Both the position numbers and the translations under genes were made by a program. The notes under the pieces are model-generated. The model did not search any database and was not told the DNA's origin. It saw only the letters and a program-made list of their open reading frames with translations. 15,022 nucleotides of DNA from positions 1 to 15,022 of the forward strand of contig JAYEIF010000117.1 of NCBI GenBank assembly GCA_034659895.1, in the 5' to 3' direction. Shown piece after piece: positions 7,078 through 13,312 of this stretch (position 1 is its first letter; the number at the start of each line of letters is the position of its first letter). Source of the DNA: B120-G9 sp034659895 (lineage in GTDB: Bacteria > Zixibacteria > MSB-5A5 > GN15 > FEB-12).

Positions 7078-7636
7078 GGATATCATTGCAAAATCGAAAG
7101 TGAACCGCCTTAAACAAAAAATGCAGGTTGTTCAATTTGACTTTCCGTCCTCTCTGCAAAAACCAAAGCGCATCCTTGTTTGCCTTCCCGGAGAACTACG
7201 GGAGCTTACTACGATAAAACAGTTTCTGCCAAAAATAACTGAATTGTTTAAGCCTGCATCGATTTCTCTTTTAGCAATGCCGGGATTGATGATAACCGAT
7301 ATATTCCCGCGGAAAGGATTCTCTATTCTGACTCCCACATTGGATCAGTTGGCATGGTCGGGCGTTGCCAAGAAAAGCTATCTGCAAGTGCTGAAGAGAG
7401 AAAACTTCGATCTTATTCTTGATATGAATCTTAATCAGTCATGGTTCACATCGAGCATCCTTCTCAATTTTCCGGGAGCGATAAGGATTGGGCGTGGCAA
7501 CCATCTCGGTGAACCATATTATAATCTGGAAATAAAAACAAAATATCTACGCGACGAACGCAACATCTACCGTTCTTTGCTGGAGATACTCCAGCTGATG
7601 ATAGAAAGTGATTCAATTGAAAATAAAAGTCGCTAA
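7067..7636 (+). CDS. GT9-like (heptosyltransferase-type) N-terminal domain protein, unknown function
   Basis: A 189-residue protein with no membrane segment or signal peptide. Residues about 34-40 (KRILVCL) form a likely first strand of a Rossmann-type fold. Residues 114-142 (NFDLILDMN ... SSILLNFPGAIRIGRG), followed by EPYYNL, resemble the end of the N-terminal half of family 9 glycosyltransferases (FDLVIDL ... RSALLARL ... RIGF). The donor-binding C-terminal half of GT9 enzymes is absent, so catalytic activity in the usual way is doubtful. The start has a good Shine-Dalgarno site (AGGAGG, 7052-7057) nine bases upstream and overlaps the rodZ end by 11 bp. smc follows after 15 bp. The fixed position between a cell-shape gene and smc suggests an envelope or division role, but that is inference. 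The family call comes from pattern recognition only. Confidence 0.55.
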   Translation: MSIKDIIAKSKVNRLKQKMQVVQFDFPSSLQKPKRILVCLPGELRELTTIKQFLPKITELFKPASISLLAMPGLMITDIFPRKGFSILTPTLDQLAWSGVAKKSYLQVLKRENFDLILDMNLNQSWFTSSILLNFPGAIRIGRGNHLGEPYYNLEIKTKYLRDERNIYRSLLEILQLMIESDSIENKSR

Positions 7637-7642
7637 TTTCTT

Positions 7643-7647
7643 GGAGG
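7643..7647 (+). promoter_or_regulatory. Shine-Dalgarno site deciding the smc TTG start
   Basis: GGAGG lies four bases before the TTG at 7652. Translation from this TTG gives the canonical SMC N-terminus (YLKRLDILGFKSFA), which places the Walker A motif at residues 31-39. No ATG occurs nearby in frame that would keep this N-terminus, so the rare start codon is well supported. Confidence 0.8.
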
Positions 7648-7651
7648 AACA

Positions 7652-10600
7652 TTGTATCTAAAACGATTGGATATTCTGGGATTTAAGTCCTTTGCCAATA
7701 AGACTGCTATTCAATTCTCACAGGGGGTTACCGCTGTAGTAGGTCCCAATGGTTGTGGCAAAACAAATATACTTGATGCACTACGCTGGGTTCTTGGAGA
7801 ACAGCGAACATCTATGCTCCGTGGAAACAAAATGGAGGAGATTATTTTTAATGGGACCCGCGATGTAAAACCTCTGGGAATGAGCGAGGTCTCGCTCACA
7901 CTGATAAACAATCGTGGTATTCTGCCTACTGAATATGGTGAAGTTCAAGTAACACGACGGCTATTTCGGAGTGGGGAATCCGAATATCTTCTCAACAAGA
8001 TTCCCTGCCGTCTCAAAGATATTACAGAGCTCTTTTATGATACTGGTGTCGGGGCGCGGTCATACTCCGTTATTCAACAGGACATGATTGAAGCTGTTAT
8101 CTCTGACAAAGCGGAAGAAAGGCGTTTTCTGTTTGAGGAAGCTGCTGGTATCACTAAATACAAACAGCGCAAAAAGGCTGCTTTACGCAAATTAGAAGCA
8201 ACGGAGGCCGATTTTCTTCGGCTCAAGGATATTTACTCTGAGGTTCAGACTCAGGTCCGCTCGTTGAAGCGCCAACAGAAAAAAGCCGAGAGATATCAAA
8301 GTGTAGCCGACAATATCAAAAACTGGGAACTGTATTTAAGTTCTCGCCGCATGGAAGGTATCCAGGAAGAAAAACGTGAAATCAATATACGTCTTAACGC
8401 TATAACCGATGCTGTAATTGAAACAGAGACTTCCATCGAAAAAATATCGGCTCAACTTGAAGGTGAGCGAAGTAAACAGGCCGACGTGGATCAAAAATTG
8501 ACTGGTATAAGCAGTGATGCTTTTGATATTACCGAGCAAGCTCACAACCTTGAGAATAAAATACTGGTTCTCAGCGAGAAACGATCCAACGCCCGCACTC
8601 TCTGCGAACGCAATGATAAAGACATTCACAGCTTTCATGAACGCACCCGCATTCTTAGCGAACAGACTATTGAAGCCGAAGATACACTGAAAAAACAGCA
8701 GGATGAAATTTCCTCATTGGAATCTGATTTGCAAGATGCACAAAAAATACAAGCTGAGGCTGATCAACGTCTGCTTGAAGAAAGAACTACAAAGGAATCC
8801 GAGAACCAGAAGTTGCTTGAGTTGGAAGGTAAGTTGTCCTCTGAAAAAACTGATGATGAAAATCTCCGCGAGCAGAAATCAGAGCTTACGACACTGGCAG
8901 AAAATCTAAATAGCCAACACGATAAGATTCGAAGTGAAAGCGCTCTTTTGACAGGCAACATTAATGATATGCAACTCAAAAGAGATTCACTTAGAGAGGA
9001 TAAAATCTCTTCAGAAGAAGCACTCTCCGATTTGACTAACCACATGAATGAAATTGTCGAACAGAGCGAAGAGGTTACGGTTGAAATATCCAATTTAGCG
9101 GCATCTATTGAGGCTTGTCAGGCTCGCAGGAACCTTCTTGAGGAAATGATAATTCAATATGAAGGCTACGAGTCCGGCGTAATCGCAACTATGGAGATGA
9201 GGGAGCACTGGCAGGGAATTACAGGAACAGTAGCCGAGAAATTTGTGCCGGCAGAAGGGATGGAAACAGCAACTGAGGCCGCTCTCGGTGAAATTGCGGG
9301 ATACATCATCTGCGATAACAGAAAAACAGCTGAAGAAATCATTAGCTTTCTCAAAAGTGAAAAGAAAGGGAAGATCGGGCTTTTGGTGCCAACCAGCGGA
9401 ATGCTCAATCCGGTAGCGCGACGGCCCGAACTTGACCTGCCAGAGTTTGTTGGATGGCTTAATAGCTATATTTCTACAGATGAAAACCTTCGTCCCCTGA
9501 TGGAAACTGTTCTGTCACGAACGGCAGTGTTCAAAGCCGGTTCTGATCCGACACCCATCCTTGAACGTCTTCCTTATGGTTTTTCGGCTGTTTCTACTGA
9601 TGGGGTTCTCTACAATAGAAATGCCATTACAGGAGGATCAGACGATAAGTTTCCTCTCTTTCGTCGTCAGGAAAAGGTAGCGGAACAAGAAACAGCGTTG
9701 ACTAAACTAACTGCCAAAAGCCAGAATGCTCAGGAGCGTAAAAACAGCCTTATTACTGATATAGCTGCTACGCGTGCCAAGTCGGAACAACTGTCGGAAA
9801 CTACTAAATCACTCGACGAGCAATTGCAATCACTTGATAGAGAAATCGGTAATCTGGAATATCAGTACAAGACAGCTCAAACTGAAATGGGACGCCTTGC
9901 AAGGGAACGCCAAACTGCTACCAATAAACTGGAGCATATCCGCAACCGTCAACTCAATCTAGGGTTAGGATACAATAAACTATTAGACAAGAAAAAGCAG
10001 TTAGTGTCAGCTATGTCTGATGGTAGTGAACGTCTTGCTGAACTTGAAAGTGATGCAACCTCAGCATTGGAGCATGTATCTCAATTTCAGATAAGCATAG
10101 TTGAATCTCGAAGTAAAATCGAGCAAACTAAAAGTAAGCTATCACATATCCGTGAACTGCGTGATGAGATAGTTCGCACCATTGACACAAAGAAAGACGA
10201 AATTCGGCAAGCTCGATCAGAGATTGATTCTTCCGCTGATTCTATTGCAGTGCTTGAGAAACAACTCAAAGAGGTATTTGAAAAACGTAAACAAATCACA
10301 CACCTACAGAATGAATTACAGGGCTCTCGTTCTGAAATGCACGAGCAACTTTCGGTAAGCGAAAGAGACCTTAAAAAGCTCCGACTTGATCGTGAAACCT
10401 TAAACGATGAAAAGCACCAGATTGAAATACGCTTGACCACCTTCGAGTCAGAACTCGGTGCTTTGCTGGACCGAATAAGGCAAGATTATGAACTTGACCT
10501 GAGCGAGATTAAAACTTCTTGTCCCGACGATTCCTTAGGTGAAGCCAAGGCAAGAGAATACCTGACCGCACAGAAAGAACAACTAAAAAAATATGGCGTA

Positions 10601-11362
10601 GTGAATCTCCTTGCGCTGGAAGAATACAAAAGTGTTGCCGATCGAGAGAAATTCCTCAATGAGCAGCTTACTGACCTTGAGAATGCACAAAATGATCTCA
10701 TCAAGACTATATCCAAAATTAACCAAACGGCTCGTAAGCTATTCAATGAGACATTTGAAAAAGTCCAATCCAACTTCAAAAAACTGTTTGTGGAGTTGTT
10801 CAGTGGTGGCGAAGCCAGCATCAAACTATTAGATCCAGACAATCCTTTGGAGTCAGATATCGACATAATCGCCAGACCGCGCGGCAAGAAACTTCTATCG
10901 ATTACTATGATGTCGGGTGGCGAAAGAGCATTGACGGCTATCTCTCTTTTGTTTTCTCTATATCTGGTCAAGCCTTCGCCATTCTGTATCCTTGATGAAA
11001 TAGACGCTCCGCTTGATGATGCCAACTGCCGGCGGTTTCTAAAAATCCTCGACAAGTTCTCTGACTATACCCAGTTCGTGGCAATTACTCACAATAAAAT
11101 TACTATGGAAGCTGCCAACAACATCTATGGTGTTACTATGGAGCAACCCGGCATCTCCCAATTGGTAGCAGTCAGGTTCACTGAGGATGAAGACAGCGAC
11201 AAATTATTAGAAATTGTTCATCACGATGAGACAACTACTGCTGTTGATGATGCGGATACTGCTAAACCGACTACGGAATCCTCCCAAGACTTGCCTAAGT
11301 CTGTTCAGGAACGAATCGAAGGGTCTGTCTCCTCAGCTGTTGATCCTGATAAAAAACAATAG
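7652..11362 (+). CDS. smc: Chromosome segregation ATPase SMC
   Basis: A 1236-residue, full-length bacterial SMC. It forms a ring-shaped homodimer that, with ScpA and ScpB (not in this window), loads on and compacts the nucleoid. Walker A is GPNGCGKTN at 31-39. Long heptad-rich coiled coils run at about 170-500 and 675-1020. The hinge is at about 503-670 (start GYESGVIATMEM, end near NAITGGSDDKFPLFRR). The C-terminal head has the ABC signature MSGGERA at about 1087-1093, Walker B FCILDEID at about 1111-1118 and a D-loop (PLDDAN). After the head (about residue 1176) there is a roughly 60-residue acidic, Thr/Ser-rich tail that looks disordered. The start is TTG with a GGAGG site. ftsY follows after 16 bp; smc-ftsY adjacency is common in bacteria. 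Confidence 0.98.
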   Translation: MYLKRLDILGFKSFANKTAIQFSQGVTAVVGPNGCGKTNILDALRWVLGEQRTSMLRGNKMEEIIFNGTRDVKPLGMSEVSLTLINNRGILPTEYGEVQVTRRLFRSGESEYLLNKIPCRLKDITELFYDTGVGARSYSVIQQDMIEAVISDKAEERRFLFEEAAGITKYKQRKKAALRKLEATEADFLRLKDIYSEVQTQVRSLKRQQKKAERYQSVADNIKNWELYLSSRRMEGIQEEKREINIRLNAITDAVIETETSIEKISAQLEGERSKQADVDQKLTGISSDAFDITEQAHNLENKILVLSEKRSNARTLCERNDKDIHSFHERTRILSEQTIEAEDTLKKQQDEISSLESDLQDAQKIQAEADQRLLEERTTKESENQKLLELEGKLSSEKTDDENLREQKSELTTLAENLNSQHDKIRSESALLTGNINDMQLKRDSLREDKISSEEALSDLTNHMNEIVEQSEEVTVEISNLAASIEACQARRNLLEEMIIQYEGYESGVIATMEMREHWQGITGTVAEKFVPAEGMETATEAALGEIAGYIICDNRKTAEEIISFLKSEKKGKIGLLVPTSGMLNPVARRPELDLPEFVGWLNSYISTDENLRPLMETVLSRTAVFKAGSDPTPILERLPYGFSAVSTDGVLYNRNAITGGSDDKFPLFRRQEKVAEQETALTKLTAKSQNAQERKNSLITDIAATRAKSEQLSETTKSLDEQLQSLDREIGNLEYQYKTAQTEMGRLARERQTATNKLEHIRNRQLNLGLGYNKLLDKKKQLVSAMSDGSERLAELESDATSALEHVSQFQISIVESRSKIEQTKSKLSHIRELRDEIVRTIDTKKDEIRQARSEIDSSADSIAVLEKQLKEVFEKRKQITHLQNELQGSRSEMHEQLSVSERDLKKLRLDRETLNDEKHQIEIRLTTFESELGALLDRIRQDYELDLSEIKTSCPDDSLGEAKAREYLTAQKEQLKKYGVVNLLALEEYKSVADREKFLNEQLTDLENAQNDLIKTISKINQTARKLFNETFEKVQSNFKKLFVELFSGGEASIKLLDPDNPLESDIDIIARPRGKKLLSITMMSGGERALTAISLLFSLYLVKPSPFCILDEIDAPLDDANCRRFLKILDKFSDYTQFVAITHNKITMEAANNIYGVTMEQPGISQLVAVRFTEDEDSDKLLEIVHHDETTTAVDDADTAKPTTESSQDLPKSVQERIEGSVSSAVDPDKKQ

Positions 11363-11378
11363 ACAATCGGAAACAATT

Positions 11379-12299
11379 ATGTTCGACTCCTTCGATAAAC
11401 TAAAGAAATCACTCAGCAAAACAAAATCTCGCCTGATGGGGCAGATTTCACAGGTAATCCGACATCGCAAAATTGATGATGATCTCCTTGATGAAATTGA
11501 GGAAATTCTGATTGAGGCTGATGTTGGTACTGCCGCTACTATGCGTCTGATAGAGAGCGTGAAACAGAAGGCTAAGGAACGCAAGTTAACTGACGGCGAG
11601 GATGTATTGATTCTTCTCAAAGAGGAAATTTCCGTTATTCTTGCCCGTGATGAATCTGTGCTGTTTAAGGGAGACGACCCTAAACCCGCTGTATGGCTCA
11701 TAGTCGGTGTCAACGGTGTAGGCAAGACAACCACGATTGGAAAGCTTGCCGCACAATTTTCTCGGGAAGGTAAAAAAGTAATCATTGCCGCATGTGATAC
11801 CTTCCGCGCAGGAGCAATCGATCAGATAACTATCTGGGCAGAGCGCAGTAAAATTGATATAATCAGAGCCGAGGATAAAGCTGACCCAGCCTCAGTAGCT
11901 TATGATGCCGCAAGAGCGGCTGTTGCCCGCTCGGCAGATTTGCTGTTGATAGATACTGCGGGACGGCTGCATACCAAGACAAATCTTATGGAAGAGCTTA
12001 AGAAGATTCGGAGAGTGGTAAATAAAGCCATCCCAAATGCTCAAATCTACAGTAAACTGATTATTGACGGCTCCACCGGACAGAATGCTATCAGCCAAGT
12101 TAAGGTGTTCACTGAAGCCGTCGGATGTGATGGAATTATTGTCACCAAGCTGGATGGAACCGCCAAGGGTGGAGTTATGATTGCTGTGGCTGAAGAACTC
12201 GGAGTCTCGGTTGACTTCATTGGACTGGGAGAAGGTATTGATGATCTTCAACGATTTGATGCTACTCAGTTTGCGGAGGCTTTGTGTTCTGATGGTTGA
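11379..12299 (+). CDS. ftsY: Signal recognition particle receptor FtsY
   Basis: A 306-residue SRP receptor GTPase that docks Ffh-ribosome-nascent-chain complexes at the membrane for co-translational insertion. The N domain spans about 1-95 and the G domain about 100-303. Visible motifs are G1 GVNGVGKTT (110-118), DTFRAGA (140-146), DTAGR (192-196), TKLDG (256-260) and GLGE (282-285). The long acidic A domain of E. coli FtsY is missing. The short N-terminus (MFDSFDKLKKSLSKTKSRL) is basic and amphipathic, as in compact FtsY proteins whose first helix binds the membrane. The frame is open upstream to 11214, but that part overlaps the smc tail and does not resemble FtsY, so the ATG at 11379 is chosen. 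Its Shine-Dalgarno site is weak. The end overlaps yjbQ by 8 bp. Confidence 0.97.
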   Translation: MFDSFDKLKKSLSKTKSRLMGQISQVIRHRKIDDDLLDEIEEILIEADVGTAATMRLIESVKQKAKERKLTDGEDVLILLKEEISVILARDESVLFKGDDPKPAVWLIVGVNGVGKTTTIGKLAAQFSREGKKVIIAACDTFRAGAIDQITIWAERSKIDIIRAEDKADPASVAYDAARAAVARSADLLLIDTAGRLHTKTNLMEELKKIRRVVNKAIPNAQIYSKLIIDGSTGQNAISQVKVFTEAVGCDGIIVTKLDGTAKGGVMIAVAEELGVSVDFIGLGEGIDDLQRFDATQFAEALCSDG

Positions 12300-12690
12300 G
12301 TTCACAGTTCCAACATCGGAGCGAAATCAGATGATTGATGTAACACATCTGATACGTGAAGCAGTTAATAAGAGCGGTGTATCTGACGGCATTGCTCTAT
12401 GTCATATTCCTCACACTACAGCAGCTATTACGATTAACGAAAATGCCGATCCTGATGTTACCCGCGATATTATTTACAAATTGACAAAAGAAATTCCACA
12501 AAATGAAGGCTATCATCACGCTGAGGGAAATTCAGACGCCCACATTAAATCCTCGTTGATTGGATGCTCGCAACAGATATTGATTGATAATAGCAATCTT
12601 GTTCTGGGACATTGGCAGGGTGTGTATTTCTGTGAGTTCGATGGTCCCCGTCAACGGCGATTGATTGTTAAGGTCGGAGCACTTGCTTAA
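12292..12690 (+). CDS. yjbQ: YjbQ/UPF0047 family protein
   Basis: A 132-residue member of the UPF0047 (YjbQ, TIGR00149) family of small cytoplasmic trimeric proteins. The family signatures are present: HTTAAITINENADPDV at 41-56, HHAEGNSDAHIKSSLIG at 75-91, and LGHWQGVYFCEFDGPR at 105-120. Conserved His (41, 75, 84) and acidic residues probably bind a metal. A weak thiamine phosphate synthase activity has been described for E. coli YjbQ, but the physiological role is unsettled, so no reaction is assigned. The ATG at 12292 overlaps the ftsY stop by 8 bp. GGAGG (12275-12279) lies 12 bases upstream, rather far, which suggests coupling to ftsY translation. The frame is open upstream to 12181 but that part is inside ftsY. 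rlmH overlaps the end by 8 bp. Confidence 0.93.
   Translation: MVEFTVPTSERNQMIDVTHLIREAVNKSGVSDGIALCHIPHTTAAITINENADPDVTRDIIYKLTKEIPQNEGYHHAEGNSDAHIKSSLIGCSQQILIDNSNLVLGHWQGVYFCEFDGPRQRRLIVKVGALA
12670..12679 (+). promoter_or_regulatory. Shine-Dalgarno region deciding the rlmH TTG start
   Basis: AAGG (12670-12673) lies nine bases, and GGAG (12676-12679) three bases, before the TTG at 12683. Starting there gives LKIRIVAVGK, the expected RlmH N-terminus, and a 156-residue protein. A second in-frame TTG at 12665 would add six residues with no family resemblance. Confidence 0.65.
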
Positions 12691-13153
12691 AATCAGAATT
12701 GTAGCTGTTGGAAAGAACAAGGACCGCTGGGTAAGCGATGGCTGTGCCCATTTCGAAAAACTCCTGTCACGATTTGCCCTTGTCGAGTGGTCAATTGTCT
12801 CGCCAGCCAAGCATTCAGGGTCTTTATCGTCTCAGGAGATCAAAAAAGATGAAGCCAAACGATTAATGTCATTACTGAACAAAGGGACAATAATCGCTCT
12901 CAGTGACATTGGTAAAAAAGTCGATAGTTTGTCTTTTTCAAAAATTCTCGAAAGGGTTCAGATAAGTTCGAAAGGAACCGTTACCTTTGTAATTGGTGGA
13001 GCGTATGGACTCGGCGATCTGGTGTTAAGTAATGCAAATATGATTCTTTCCCTTTCCTCTTTGACTTTCTCTCATCAGCTTGTAAGGTTGGTATTGCTGG
13101 AGCAACTCTACCGTGGATTTTCAATTCTGCACGGCACCGACTACCATAAATAG
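12683..13153 (+). CDS. rlmH: 23S rRNA pseudouridine-1915 N3-methyltransferase RlmH
   Basis: A 156-residue SPOUT-class methyltransferase, the usual RlmH length. The family methylates N3 of pseudouridine 1915 (E. coli numbering) in helix 69 of 23S rRNA, using S-adenosylmethionine, on assembled 70S ribosomes. The SAM-binding trefoil-knot motifs are FVIGGAYGL at 102-110 and SLSSLTFSHQLVRLVLLEQL at 123-142. The C-terminal YHK (154-156) that contributes to the active site is intact. The N-terminus (LKIRIVAVGK) is typical. The start codon is TTG and overlaps yjbQ by 8 bp. It is the last gene of the plus-strand cluster. A weak hairpin with a T-run follows. Confidence 0.96.
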   Translation: MLKIRIVAVGKNKDRWVSDGCAHFEKLLSRFALVEWSIVSPAKHSGSLSSQEIKKDEAKRLMSLLNKGTIIALSDIGKKVDSLSFSKILERVQISSKGTVTFVIGGAYGLGDLVLSNANMILSLSSLTFSHQLVRLVLLEQLYRGFSILHGTDYHK

Positions 13154-13165
13154 AGTATGCTGAAT

Positions 13166-13189
13166 AAAACCTAAATAAGGGTTGTTTTT
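13166..13189 (+). terminator. Weak candidate terminator of the dtd-rlmH cluster
   Basis: AACC (13168-13171) can pair with GGTT (13180-13183) over an 8-nt loop, and GTTTTTA follows at 13184-13190. The position, 15 bp past the rlmH stop, is right. The stem is only four base pairs, so this may be inefficient. The strong hairpin at 13254-13284 could assist on this strand, although it lacks a T-run in this direction. Confidence 0.35.
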
Positions 13190-13249
13190 ATATCACACTT
13201 CAACATTACCTGTAGTCGTAAAGATTTGATGAACAAATAGCAAGAAATC

Positions 13250-13284
13250 AAAAAGAGCGTCACCTATTACCGAGGTGACGCTCT
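13250..13284 (-). terminator. Strong intrinsic terminator of the BACON/dockerin gene
   Basis: A perfect 12-bp stem (13254-13265 with 13273-13284; agagcgtcacct and its complement) encloses a 7-nt loop. On the minus strand it is followed by TTTTGATTTC. It lies 29 bp past the stop codon of the minus-strand gene, in the convergent gap with rlmH. Confidence 0.75.
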
Positions 13285-13312
13285 CGTATATCACAGAAAT
13301 AAGTAGCTTTTT

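Noticed and set aside
8764..9093. Antisense open frame inside smc (Ser/Leu-rich)
   Set aside because: Open antisense frames with this composition are a usual shadow of Lys/Glu-rich coiled-coil coding sequence. No ribosome binding site or family resemblance was seen.
10486..11055. 189-codon antisense open frame opposite the SMC C-terminal head
   Set aside because: The smc head is fully conserved in this region and explains the coding bias; the antisense product resembles nothing recognisable.
11214..11378. Upstream open extension of the ftsY frame
   Set aside because: It overlaps the end of smc in another frame, encodes no FtsY-like sequence, and the ATG at 11379 gives the expected N-terminus.
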